Part shown: positions 39,797-54,200 of the stretch, one piece after another
Numbering within the stretch: position 1 is the first letter of the stretch
How the letters are laid out: each line of letters begins with the position of its first letter
Assembly (NCBI GenBank): GCA_963573315.1
Contig: OY752153.1
Coordinates: 62,001 to 126,000 of the forward strand
Direction: 5' to 3'
Source of the DNA: Entomortierella parvispora
Lineage: Eukaryota > Mortierellomycota > Mortierellomycetes > Mortierellales > Mortierellaceae
Length of the DNA stretch: 64,000 nucleotides
Program-made: the position numbers and the translations under genes
The notes under the pieces: model-generated
Told to the model about the DNA's origin: nothing
Databases searched by the model: none
Seen by the model: the letters and a program-made list of their open reading frames with translations, nothing else

Positions 39797-41464
39797 TTAC
39801 ACAGCGATTTCCGTGGACAGCTCAAAGTATTGGTGGTCATGTCCTGTCCTCTTTATGATCCTCAAGGCGACCAGTGCCCGTGTCGAGATTGTCCATACGC
39901 GATGCACTCCATGCCTTGCCATAAGTCGTCCCATTTTTGTCATGGACAGCCAAATCAAGGCTGTCAACAGCGCGAACAGGATCAGGGTTCCATATGGATA
40001 AAATGCCATGATCCAAGTTGGGTAGTAATATTTGTGGAACGTACACGTCTTGTCCACGCCCAATCGTTTGATCCTTGTTTCCCCTGTACTACTTTCGTCG
40101 GTCGGTGGCAAAGTCAGTGGTAGCTTTTTGATACCCTCAGTCAGATCGTGGACTTCCCGACAAAGCGCACACAATCTTCCGTGATAATCAGGACCCCATT
40201 GCATCCCGTACTTTTCTCTGGATGGGATATCACTCGCCCGAGTTTTGCCACTGCTTGGGTCAGTGCCATGGGTAAGCCATTCTGTTGTCGTCTTGTTGAG
40301 CGATCCAGTGGTGTCCAGGTCCCAATTATCTACAAACCAAGGGAGTAACCTGTCCTTGTAATCCTGATTAAATATCTCTGGTTCTGAAATCCGTACCTGC
40401 CCATTGCTATCCGTGTTGGCAACATTCTTTTTCGCTCGATACGAGAGATATTCCTCGTACGCTTCATCATCCTGATCCAACCTCCTCAAGAACACAGCCA
40501 AGGCTTCAGGGGATCCAAAATCATCATAGACAATCAAAGATTTCGCCGCCGGTCTGAATCGTGAATAATCCTTGGGACCATCGACGACCGGTACTGATCC
40601 AACGGCGAGAGGTCTCCATAGCTTTTCCGTGACATAGTCTTCACAGTTTGCGTTTTCGAGTGCGAGATAAAACTTGTAGTGCGAGACTAGTTCCTCATCC
40701 GTCATTTCCTTTGCGTCTGAGGTTGATTCATTGTTTTCCGGGCTGGCGATGGAGCTGTTCGAGGCCACTTTAGGCCATGCTCGGCTTGGGATGCATCTTC
40801 CATAAATGTCCACAGGGATATATTTTTGAAGTTGTTTGACCATAAAGTGTCTCCCATTTGTGGCTTCACAGTTGCTGGCGATCCAGGCGATGGGAGCTAG
40901 GGGCCGGTTGTCCTGAGCGTGGAAGCCGTGTTGACGGTATTGATTCTTTTGAGCGACGGATTTTAAGGCTGGTCGACTGACGAGGTTGATGAGGCCGCTG
41001 GGGGAATCGCGTCCGGCGATAAAGTAGGAGCCAATAAAGTCAGATTCAAAGTGATACGTGAATCGGTAGGTAAACAGTTGCATGTAACGCGACTGATAGT
41101 GATGCGCTGCTGGTCTTTCGGCTATGGAGTTGTAACAGAGAAAATAGGAGGGTGGTCAGGGGAGTCTGTATTGGGGAAAGAGGTATGTATGGAGATCAGA
41201 ATGAAAAAGGAAGAGAGGGATGGCTTGTCTCTGACCCGTGTTCAGCACCCAGGCTTTGATGTTGTCCTGTGCATCCTTGACTGGCGGCAGATCGTATGGG
41301 TCCCAGTCGTGGAAGACGACGACAGGCGAGTCGGCATAGCGCGAACGGTCGAGGGTGTGTTTGCAGGTGTAGGGCAGGCCGCACTGGTCTGTGACCATGC
41401 CCTCGTAGCGATCCTCGCCAAACCAGCGCGTCCACCACAGGATCGGGTACTCCTTGGATGTCAT
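39797..41464 (-). CDS. GT10 alpha-1,3-fucosyltransferase-like protein with C-terminal membrane span
   Basis: Exons 41236..41464 and 39797..41121 (joined through Ala, GCC split 1/2) give 517 residues. Family hallmarks are PILWWTRW and VVVFHDWDPYDLPP in the acceptor part, ESDFIGSYF, PIAWIASNCEATNGR, VDIYGRC and the GDP-fucose motif YKFYLALENANCEDYVTEKLWRPLAVGSVPVV. Animal and plant GT10 enzymes are type II Golgi proteins with an N-terminal anchor. Here the N-terminus has no anchor, while a hydrophobic helix sits near the C-terminus (IMAFYPYGTLILFALLTALI) with a short basic tail. Either the anchor is C-terminal or a first exon was missed: the upstream 150 bp encode only low-complexity Ser/Phe/Leu sequence. 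The acceptor sugar is unknown. Confidence 0.85.
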
Positions 41465-41912
41465 TGGGTGGAGGATGGAAGCAAGGAGAGGATGGACTGA
41501 AGAGGAGATGAATGGACGGACGGAAAGAAGAAAGGAAGGAAGGAAGGAAGGAGAGAAGGAGGGAAAGAAGGAACGGAAGGATGGAGGACACCACACGCAC
41601 CAAAAAAAAAAAAAAAAAAAAAAAGGGTGTTCTCCCTCTTTTTCTTTTTTCCTTTTTTTTCATTTCATTTTTAAATTTAAATTTTTGTATGCTGCTTTTA
41701 TTGCTGCTTCTTTTCTCTCCACTCATGTTCATTCATTCATCTTCTCTTCTTGCCTTCTTCCCCTCCACTCTTTACTCTTGTCCCTTGTCCTCCTTCCATC
41801 CATCCTTCCATCCATCCATCCTTCCAACACCAACAACCCACTGTCAAAAAGAGGAATGACCTGCTGCTGATCGCATCCCTTTTTCACCTCCTTCTCCCCC
41901 TCCCTTCATCGC
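41465..41912. promoter_or_regulatory. Divergent intergenic region GT10 / Sec7 gene
   Basis: 448 bp between divergent starts, with (GGAA)n at about 41530-41580, a run of 23 A (41602-41624) and pyrimidine tracts (TCCATCCA) at about 41795-41825. It must hold both promoters. Confidence 0.5.
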
Positions 41913-42264
41913 ATGTCCGACCCCGTCATCTCGTCCTTTGCGCCTGGCCATGACCATGCTCCCGACCTCGCCAGCTCCAGCTATGCCCATCACCCACACC
42001 CACACTCCTCACACTTACCCATCACCCGCTCACTGACCTCTCCCCCTCGCATCCTCATTCCCCAGCCCGCAGCCCCCCATCCTTCTTCCTCCTCCTCGCT
42101 GTCCTCCCCCGCCTCGTCCTCGTCTCCAGGATACCGGGCTTCCTTGGCCCATTCTCCCCACCCTTCTTCATCCTCATCCTCCTCAGCCCATCGACAGACA
42201 GTGCAGCAGCGGCAGAGTTACCACGGTCGAGCTCGCCTTGGCAACCATACCCCGACCGAGGCAT

Positions 42265-42296
<32 letters not shown>

Positions 42297-45200
42297 GCAG
42301 GAGGAGGTCATCCTGTGCATGCTAGAACGCCGCGTCGCGACTCGTCGCTGCCGTTCCCGCTGCCGTCTGTCTTGCCAGCATTGCCTCCTCTTATCCCCGT
42401 TGTTCCCTCTCCTTCTTCCTCTCCTATGACTTCGCCAATGACCATTTCGCAACTGCCGTCTACCCGTTCGCCAGGCGCCACGTTATTGTCGTCGTCACTG
42501 ACCATGCCCCCCTCACCCCAACCGCCTTTGCCTGCCTTGACTGCAACAGGAGAAGCCAGCAGTGCAGTTGCGCAACCCATGACTGTCGCACCACATCCTA
42601 CTCTTCCCCCTCAGAATCATCATCATCAACAACAACAACACCAGCAACAAAAAACGACCCGCCAAGAACAAGGCAGAGGGTCATCATCGGCTGACACCAA
42701 GAGGTCAGAGGGAGGATCGACAGGAACAGCGCCACAAGAGTCATTATTGGCATCTGGATCAAGAGAAACCCTGCTATCCGGATCCGGTTTAGGATCAGGA
42801 TCAGCATCAGGATCAGGATCTGGATCAGAACCAGGATCAGAACCAGGCCTGGGATTGGTGCATGTGTCAGGTTCATTGTCATCGGCCCCAGGGGGACAGG
42901 ACGGACCACCGGCGCAGCAGCACCCTCTGCATCCACAGCCTCATCCTCACCCTCAGCATTATGACCCACAGCATCAGAAACAGCAGCAGCAGCAGCAGCA
43001 CCCACAGCAACCACAACCATCGCAACCACAACCGAAGCAGAAACAGTTGCAGCAGCAGCAGGGCTCTACCGCGCCTTTGCCCTCAAATGCAGTCTCTCCA
43101 CAAGAACAACAATGGCCCGAGAGTCCACGCGTATTCCTGGACCGTATCAAGGAGACCGTCTCCAAGGCTGAACTCGGCAACCTGCTCTCCAAGGGCACTG
43201 ACGCCTTCCACCTGGCCGTTCTCAGGACTCACATGGAGTCGTTCGACTTTAGACGAGACCCCATCGACCTTGCTCTTCGGTAAAGGCGGTGCGCCAGCCA
43301 GCCTGCGCTCTCTTTGACAAATGATTACACACAACCTTTTTTTTTTTTTCATTTTTTTATCTTGATGGTGCAAGGACCAGCCGTGGCTAATCAATAATCC
43401 TTTTTTCCGTCATCTTTCCTTGTACTCCAATAGCAAGTTCCTTCTCGACTTTCATTTTCCCAAGGAGGCCCAACAGATTGATCGCGTCCTAGAGGCCTTT
43501 GCAGGACGCTACCATGGTTGTAACCCCCATCTCTTTCGTTCGGCAGGCAAGTGACCCTGATCTGCTCCCTCCCAGTTCTCAATCTTTTTGAGCAAGTAAC
43601 TGCCAAACTAAACTGTAACAACCTCTTGGAAACCTTTAGATGTTGTCTATACCCTCGCATTCTCGTTAATGCTCCTCCACACCGATGCCCACAACAAGAA
43701 TGTCCGCTACAAGATGACAAGAGAGCAATATGTTCGACAGGCAAAGAGCATTGACGGTGTCAACACCATCCCTGCCGATATTCTCGAGGTTTGTGGACTG
43801 ATATAAATTTTTTGAGCCCCGGATCTTTGTGCTTTTTGAGAGACTCTCTGACCATGGTTCCTCATGGCGGCTGGATTAGGTCCTTTACGACAACATCACC
43901 TATCTCAAGTTTGTCTACGCAGAGGACGAGATGGATGTTGACGGTCAACGGCTGGCAGACGTCCAACCTCCCGCCACATCATGGTTCCCAAGACGGAGGA
44001 CAGCGAGCAGTCAAAGGATCGACTCTTACAACATGATTCGACAAGGGAGCATTGCCCACCTGGCCCCCGACCTGAGCGATTTGATTCCGTTCAGATGGCC
44101 CTACTACTGGAAAGGAACCATCGAGATGGTGGATAACGTTCAGATCAACAACCAATTCACGAGAGCACCTGTAGCCTATGTTCCAGGTCTGCGCTCCAGG
44201 CGTCATAGCCAGAATTATACCCAACCTGGACGGCCACCTCTAACTGGTCTGGGCGCGGGCGCATCAGTCCATCCAGAGTTCTTGCCCTCGAACGAATGTG
44301 AAGCCAGACGGGCCGCAGAGGAGGAAATGGATGGTGCAGCGGAGCTCAAGCTGGCTAAATTTGGCATTCTCTCCCGAAAAATTGATTTGGAGCATGGTCG
44401 AAAGAGCTCTGTGAGGGGCTGGCGAGACCTGGGTGTCATTCTGAGCGGGTCCCAGCTTTTGTTTTTTACAGAGCTCGCTTGGTTTCAGCAGCAGCGGGCT
44501 GCTCTTCCAGGGTTTGATCCACGTGCGCCACCCGAAGTGGATGGATATTTTGCAAGCGAGCTTGGTGGAGGCCCTCCTCCAATGCCACAGGCTTTGATTT
44601 CGACCATGAACTCAATTGCTGTGGTGGACAGTGGTTATCAGAAATACCCCCATGTCTTCCGACTTGTTTGTCCCAATGGGAAACAGTATCTGTTCAGGGC
44701 CGACTCGGAGCACGAGATGAATGACTGGATGGCACGGATCAACTATGCCTCTGCGTTCAAGACTGCGGGCGTTCGACTTCGGAGTTATAGAGTTGCATGG
44801 GCCAGCAATGTGGTTTGGATCAAGGACGAACAAGGACGACACCAACTTCGGCGAAAGCCCCGGGCCGATCCAGAAGAGACTGCTGAACCCGTAGATGGAC
44901 GGACACAGTTGATCCATGTCAAGATGAAGGACATTGACAGGGAGATTAACGCTTGCTCTGCATCGTTGGCGGCAGAACTAAGACTCGCTCGTGGTCTGGA
45001 AGTTATGATCCCGCTTCAGACTGTTACTCGCCAACGGATTGTTCAGAGCGCCACCCTGGTTGGAAGGCGACTTAGTCATCTCATGTTGGAGAGGACTAAA
45101 TTGGATTGTTTCCGGACCATCCTGGAGCGTGATCTAGCTCTGGTTCCATCCAGCTGCTACGTGCAGGATGAGCGATATAGATGGGCGTGTAGTCAAGGAG

Positions 45201-46654
45201 CAAAGCCTAGCGACTGCCTCTCAGGGACTACAAAGCACAGTCGGTCTTCTGCACCCACAGCAACGGATGATCATTTGGATTTGGCTAGAGAAGAATATGT
45301 TTTGGACTCTAGCAGGACCAGCTCCAGCAGTCTTTACAGCGGCAAGGGATTATCTCGCCCTCGCCTTAACCTTCCTGAACTCCACAGGACGGCGAGCGAC
45401 AACCTTCTGGATGAGCAAAGGCGGTCCCGTGTCGTCAAAGAGAGTGAGATTCCTCAAGGACCCGAAGCAATCCAGGCTGCGATTATTGAGGCAGCACGAG
45501 GAGGAAATGGTAGCAATAGTAGCGCGTCCAGTGCAATGTCCAGTCCAGACCCTAACAGATACCAAGACAAGTCGCCTCGCAAAGGACAGTACCCGCCCCC
45601 TTCCCCTTCTAGCGGAAAGACATACCTTTCGCCTGACTCACCCAATATGCTGACAGGTCGTTCGCGCGCATTGTCTATGCCAGGAGAGCGTCCCAACCGG
45701 ATGCCCAGGACTGTTTCGATTTACTCTAGCAGTTCTCAGACAGCCAACAAGTTGAAGCGACTCTTTGAACAAGGTCTTGGCCACTTGAAGTGGGGCAGCA
45801 GTAGCTCCTCCCAGCACCCTCCTCCTCCAATGCCTCCTGTCCCAGTCCTGTCATCTCTCAGCATGGAGACAACTTTTGACCCATCCGAGATTGCAGAGGC
45901 CAGACACCACGTCCATCACGACACAGCTGGGCCTCCCTCACCACCGGATGACTACTCAAAGTTGAGCACGGGCGTCCACCCGGATATTATCAGAACTGGT
46001 CACTCGAGTCCCTCAGTGTCGTTTGCTGAAGATCTGGATGCCCCAGCACTGAAGATCCATGGTGTTTCTAACGAAAGCCCGCAGTCATCAGGATCAAGCG
46101 CAGGTTCTGGAACGACTGAAAGTGAAAAGACTGAAGCTTCCACTCTTCCAGAATCAACCGAGACCATGACAACACCTACCACGACCATGAACGGTGCTCC
46201 TGGCGACGTGAACGTAATGGAAATTCTGGCTACCGCAGAAGACGTGGATAACGGCGAGGATGAAGTGGTGATGGATCGTACTCTTCATCGTCAGCAACAA
46301 CATGCCCAGCACGCTGCTGACCCTTCGTTCTCGTCGTCGACCTCTTTGGAGCGGTCGTTTGTGATGATGGTCAGTACAGACTATGTCGCGGAGACGGACG
46401 ATCATGAGGACTCTTTGGAGGACTTGGATGCTGGCGACCTGGAAGATCATCAGACGGGCCAAGAAGGCGATGATGATGACGATGAAGAGGAAGTAGACAC
46501 CCAAGAGATGGACGACTACAAGGAAGCTGGTCTCCATGAGGAATACAAGGCCGCCAGGCTGCTGACTGGTGATCTGAGTCTCTCGCTTTCGCTTGACATA
46601 CCCGCACTCACCACCATGTTGGACAACGAAGATGCCTGGCACACCATTCCTTAA
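41913..46654 (+). CDS. Sec7-PH domain Arf guanine-nucleotide exchange factor
   Basis: Exons 41913..43279, 43434..43546, 43640..43788 and 43880..46654 give 1467 residues. Residues 1 to about 400 are Ser/Pro/His/Gln-rich and disordered. The Sec7 domain follows: [92 protein letters not shown] is read in pieces across three introns. The glutamate finger is the Glu of PKEAQQIDR, which displaces Mg2+ and GDP from Arf. A PH domain lies about 200 residues on ([17 protein letters not shown] to [13 protein letters not shown]), then a coiled-coil-like stretch and an acidic disordered tail. The order matches the EFA6/PSD and fungal Syt22/Yel1 group acting at the plasma membrane. Intron 2 has a GC donor. 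Confidence 0.9.
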
Positions 46655-46956
46655 AAAGATGCTTAGCCGGGCTAACTTTGCCCGCCCTGTTTCATTACGC
46701 TTCACTCCCACACCACCCCACTCCACTTCATTTTTTTGTACAATAAATGATATTTTTTTCTATGCTTTTTCTTTTGTTATTTTGCAATTGACAAGCAAGA
46801 CTCTATTATGACAATGGGTGATTTGGGATGGTAAAACAAAGATACAACTAACTTATAAGAAAAAAAAATGAAAAAAATGAAGATATGAAAAGAAAGAGAA
46901 GAAACGTGATCATTTGCATCGTTCTCTTTCCATCATTCATATTTTTTTTTCCTTTT
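46655..46956. other. Convergent 3' flanks
   Basis: AATAAA lies at 46742-46747, 88 nt past the Sec7 gene stop. The remainder is A/T-rich and holds no gene. Confidence 0.55.
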
Positions 46957-48111
46957 TTAATCGGTGGACTGGACAACGCCAACCTGAGCAGGACGCAAGA
47001 CGCGTCCCTTGATCATGAAGCCAATCTTTTGGACATCAAAGACGGTACCAGGCTCCTTTCCGGGCATGGGGACCTGGAAGTTGGCCTGGTGCATGTTGGG
47101 GTCAAACTTCTCGTTGATGGGGTCAAAGGACTCGACACCGTAACGCTTCAAGGTCTTCAACAGCTCGTCCCTGGTCATGGAAACGCCAGTGTGCAACGAC
47201 TTCAAGTGGGCGTTGGTCGAGGCCTCAGCAATCTCTTCCGAGGGAACGTTTTTGATGGCCATGGTGAGAATATCGGCCGTGTCCAAGAGATCCTTGGCAA
47301 ACTTTTGGATGGCGTAATCCTTGGTGTTGGCGACCTCCTTGGCCGTCCGTTGACGCAAGTTCTCCATGTCGGCAAGCGTGCGCAACAAGCGATCCTAAAG
47401 AAGAAAAAAGATTTCCGTTTCCAATTGAGGAGAGAGGGGGAGATTGGTCAGGTTCAGATCAGGTCAACCAGGTCCAGCCTCCTCTTTTTTCTTTTTTGCG
47501 ATAGAAGTACGGTCCGGCTGGGGGGGAAGGGGTTGAGAAGAGAGGAGGATAGAAATTTTGACAGGATTTCCTTGTTCCTAGCGACTATGCCAGATCCACC
47601 GATCGACGCTTTCAAACTAGACACAAACTCCCCCAACGAACCAACCCAATCCAGATCCTTCCGTCCATGCGCAGACGTTGTTTCCTTTTCTTTTTTTCTA
47701 CAAAAGCCATGTTTTCCTTTTGCTTTCGCGCACTCCAATGATCCAATTGAAAGGCGGTATTCATTCTGCTTTCGATCCGTCCTTGTGGTAGTGTTTCGCT
47801 TTGATTGTAGTTGTTACCTTGACTTCAGCAAGCTGCTTGTCCTTGGCGGCCAAAGCCTCCTCGTGCACGCTTTTTTCACTCTTCTCGGCAGACTCTGTTG
47901 ATGGGGCATCGGCCTTGGCGTCTGATCCTGCCTGTGCTGAAGCTGGTGATGATGAGGCCTCGTCCTTGGTATCCTTGTTGTTGTTGTTGTTCTCGGTCGA
48001 GTAGAAACGGGTGGCCCAGAGGGAGGAGGAGGCAGCGGGCCTCGTGGAGGCGGATGTGACGGCGGCGACGCGGACGGTCTTGAGGATCGAGCTCTTGATC
48101 AGCATGGACAT
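46957..48111 (-). CDS. MGE1: Mitochondrial GrpE nucleotide-exchange factor
   Basis: Exons 47818..48111 and 46957..47394 join in phase 0 and give 243 residues. The first about 38 residues are an amphipathic presequence rich in R, S, A and T (LIKSSILKTVRVAAVTSASTR) ending near FYSTEN, a plausible matrix-processing site. A polar linker and the long GrpE helix follow (AKDKQLAEVKDRLLRTLADMENLRQRT), then the dimer four-helix region and the beta domain (YGVESFDPINEKFDPNMHQANFQVP, GTVFDVQKIGFMIKGRVLRPAQVGVV). It releases ADP from matrix Hsp70 in protein import and folding. The intron of 423 nt lies inside the long helix. It is divergent from RVB1. Confidence 0.96.
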
Positions 48112-48564
48112 TGTGGTGATGTAATGAAGGGAGAGACAGAAAGAATAAAGAAAAGAAGAAAAGGGAAAGGAAAAGGAGGGGAAAAGAAGGAAAAGGAAAG
48201 AATCAACGGGGCGAGAGGAGATTGAAAATGGGCCTCTGACTGATCGGATGGATGATTGGGTCGATTTGCGTTGATCGGATCAGTCTGAAATGGGGTTTTT
48301 GGGGAAAGAGAAGAAAGGGCAAGGAAGGGACAGAAGAGACGTGTGCAGGAAGAGAGGGGGCGAAGGATGCGTGCAATTAGAGAGGTGTTCTTTTCTGATG
48401 AAAGAGTGACTGTTCTTTTGGTCCTCTCTCTGTATTTTTTTTCTTTTTTTCTCTTTGCATCAATCACCTCTTCAACCAAAACAACCGCTGCCTCTGGAGA
48501 CCTCCGCATCTTTGCATTCTCCTCTCCTCCCCTTCTTCACATTCCACACATACCACCCCATATA
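48112..48564. promoter_or_regulatory. Divergent intergenic region MGE1 / RVB1
   Basis: 453 bp separate the two ATGs. The MGE1 side is purine-rich on the plus strand (48130-48200). No factor motif is claimed. Confidence 0.5.
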
Positions 48565-50393
<1,829 letters not shown>

Positions 50394-51262
50394 AAAACAA
50401 GAAGACAGAAAAGGTCCAGCAGGGGTTAGGATTAGTCACCGCGGAAAAGACTGGTGAATACATCTCTACCCTCATCGTTATTAAAAATGCAAGAAAGAAC
50501 CCCAAATAGACCGCTATAGTACTTCTAATATGGCGACTAGCCTCGCATCTTGAGGTTGTCCCCCCTCCTCTCTGTGAGTGGCGTGGGGTGAGAAGCAGGA
50601 GTTGACTGTGTGTCCGTTTAGCAGTAAAATGCACTGGGACGAAACAAAAAAAAAGTGACAATCGCGATAAAAAAAGCCGGGTTTTTTGATGTCGCTGGAA
50701 AGGTCACGGACCAACTACGGCAAAGAGGCCTTGAGTATTCATGGGGACAGGATGAACGAGAGCAAGGAGAGAAGAAAAAGGAAATTATGGGCGTGCGCGA
50801 GCATACCAATCAGTGCCAGGCATGAAGACAAGTTTGGGTCCAGAGAGTGGTGACCGGGTGGGATGGAAGGAAGGAGACAGTTACAGGATCTCTCATTTCT
50901 CTCTGCGCAAATGTTACCGTATGCGTTTCGCCGCACTTTGCTTTGTAGACAGGGAAACGAACGGAATGCACCAGGTAACTGCTTTTTTGTCTTGTCGGCA
51001 TCCTGTCTTGGGTGCTGCTGTTGATCGCGGCGGTGCTTGTCCACGCTGACCATTGGCATCAAACCGCCTCCGCTTTTTTTTTCTATTGCCATTTATCTGC
51101 ATTCTTTTCCTTTCGTTCCTTTCTTGCAACTTTTTGCATCCATTCTCTTCGCTAACAATCTCATCTTTTTTTGAGATCCACTTCCCTGAGTTCCTCCTTG
51201 CACCGATCGATTCGCTAGCTCAGGAACAGACCTGTTGTTCTTTCCACTCTATACCCACCACC
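50394..51262. other. Intergenic between RVB1 and kinase gene
   Basis: About 870 bp: RVB1 3' flank, then a T/C-rich kinase promoter and leader (about 51070-51180). Short frames on the minus strand (50386-51092) look random. No gene is supported. Confidence 0.5.
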
Positions 51263-54200
51263 ATGTCTTTTCGTGTCCCTGGCGAGGAACTCGACTTTAC
51301 CCTCTATGGAGGGGCCAACACAAACCAACTCCAGCTGTCTCCTGTTCAGTTGTCCAAGTTACACAAGCAACCGCGCGTCAAAGACGAGCAAGAAGGACCG
51401 GATCTGACTGGATACCAATCTGGCATCTTTGACAAACACCACGGTAACACCGCGCACTGTCTGTGTTGTTGAAGTTGTTTGTTCAAATTACCTTCTCTCT
51501 TCTGACACACACCCTTCAAATTATTTTATTTTCCCCTTCTTGCTGATGTTTCCGTTTCCAGGCAGCCAATCTTCTCGCGAAAGAAGGGAGAAAACGCGAT
51601 CTTCGATTGCTTTTGTACACCAACAACCTCCTTCAAGAATATCATCTCAACAGCGGCATCAACACCACCTGAATGCTCCACAATCCTTGGCCACGGCACA
51701 GCGGCCCATCCCCTCAGTTGTTCTCTCGCCAGTAACAGATCACAATGACGAGGTTGGTGGCACGCTCCATGGTTCTCCTTCTTCTCCCTCTCCTCACCGT
51801 CATCCCCTCCTGCACACACCACTATCACCTTTGACCACATTTCCCGCTAATGGCCGTGAGGGAATAAATGATCAGGGCAAGCGCATCAATAACAGCAACA
51901 TCAAGGAGGAGGTGATTCATGATCTAGAGGTAGAGGAGTCATTACCTATCCCGACGCTAAGGCCGTCCCTGGCCCGATCCTCGACAATCATCAGCACCAC
52001 CAGCTCCTCCGGAAGACCGAGACTGACCCATCGACTCTCGTACTTGACCCACATGGAAGACTTGGAGTCTGAAGGAAAAGCAAATGAAGAGACAACCACG
52101 ACGGCGGTGACGATGACAACGTCAGACAAGACAGACTCATCCTCAGCCCATTCAAAGCAGAGTGCGCTTTCCACCTCTGCTTCACCCTCGGCACCTCCTG
52201 CAGCGACGCGCGTTGTGACTCCAGAGCAAGGAACTGCATCCAAGGTCGACAGCAGACCACCTCCAATGCCTTTCCGCCGCCCATCTGCTGCACGACAGCC
52301 GCCATCATCCTCTTTCGTGGAGCATGCCACATCAAACAAGGCTGCTCCATCTCCTGTTGCTCACCCCTTATCTCAAGCAGCTATACCTCCAATCCCAAAG
52401 CTTTACAAGCGGTTGTTGAGAGTGTTCAGACCTCCATCAGATTCTTCAGATTCAGACACAGGTGGCGGCCATGGCTCCACCAGGCGCAAAGGACGAACCT
52501 CTTCCAAAAATTGTCATCATCGCCACCATCATCACCAACAGACTCCTGCTCCAAACTCTGCTGTCCAGGCACGCGAGACCTTCGGTCTTGCCTCCAGTCC
52601 TGAAAACAGTAGTCGGGGCAGTCCCATGAGCCTTGCCTCCAAAAAGACGCCTGTCGAGAAACCCGTCATCATCCTACCAGCTCAGGCACCCGTACTTGCA
52701 CAGAAACCTCCTCCAGAATCTACAGGGTTCCGAGCCAGGTTCCTCCGTAAACTTATGTCGTCTCCTAACCTGACCACTGTCGTTCGGGCGCCTGTAGTAG
52801 TTGTTGCACCCCCGGTACCCATCACTACCCGTGCTGATGCCCTCAAAAAGCTCAATGGCTCAGAAAAAGAAGCTGTACGTGATGAAGCACCCTTTTCACC
52901 TCTACAGTCAGATTTTGAACATGATCAGACTTGTCCTGCGGGTCAAAGAATCAAAGATCAAAAGAGGGGCATGCCTCCCAGGGCCTCGACTCTTCCTCGT
53001 GCCCCACCTCCTATGCCAACCTTGCAGTCCAAGTATGGAGTTCCTGGTCGTGAATTGGGGGCGGGAACGCAGGCACAAGTGATGCTGTTGCGAGTAAAGT
53101 CGACCAAGCGATTGAGGAACTCTTATCCTCTTTCGCACAGAAACAAGAACGTCGTCCCCCCTCCCTCTGTACAGCCCCCCTCCCGCTCGATTACGCCAAC
53201 AGCTTCTCCGCTGACTTCTGGGACTATAATGATTCAAGATCGACCCAGCCCTCGATTGGCAACTCCTGTAGATCCATCTCCATTATTAACCCCACGGTCC
53301 AGGACGGGGACATTGATGACAACCACAGAGGACGAGGTCACTCCAGAACAGAGAGAGGCATACAGGAAACGACTTCTTCGGAGAACAAGCACAGGAGGCG
53401 TGCCAATGAATCAGAATGGAGGTTTGATTTACGCCATCAAAAAGTTCCGTCCCCCAAAGGCGTCAGAGACCCATCGACAATACCTGAAAAAGATTTGTGC
53501 AGAGTTTTGTATCTCGACCTCCATGGACCATGAGAACATTATCCGCACCATCGATCTAGTTCGCGACCAGCCAGGCCACGAGCTCTTGGATGATGACGAC
53601 CTTGACGATCGATATTCAGATGCGAGGGATCCACAAAGACGCGCCAGCAGGGCCTCCATGTGGCCGGCGGCCAAGGAAGATGGAAATGGAAGAGGTGGAC
53701 ACGTTGACACGCGTGACTGCAGCTGTCCACGGGCACATCGACGGGCTCGACCCTTGAAGAGCAGCAATGGGATTCCAGGTTCAGTCTCGCGATCCAACAG
53801 TGGTGCAAACACCGCACACCACAGAGTAGGATCTTTAGTTGGTTCCTCTTCCCATACGCCACAGTTGCATCGAACCATCCCACGAAAGTCCGCCATCTCT
53901 AAACCTCAGCGCAAGCGTTCGATTGATTCTGCTTCGAACCGTGGATCGGATGGGACGCTGACCCCTCAAGGCACCAACGGTCGTGCCCAGGGATACTTTA
54001 CTCAGTATAACCCTTCTACCAGCGCACGCGCTCACGTCGGAACAAAACCTAGCGCGCAAGCCATTGCGGCAGCCAAGAAGAAGAAACAGCAGCAGGAGCA
54101 AGAGACTCGACAACGAGAGGTCCAACGGCTAAAAGCACAACGTCAACGAGAAAAGATGCAAGCGAAACAGCAACGATTGGATCAGTTCCCTGAATACTGT

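Noticed and set aside
41454-41870. Frames of 115-178 codons with Lys or Ser/Leu/Phe runs in the GT10/Sec7 spacer
   Set aside because: Produced by the GGAA, poly-A and TCCA repeats.
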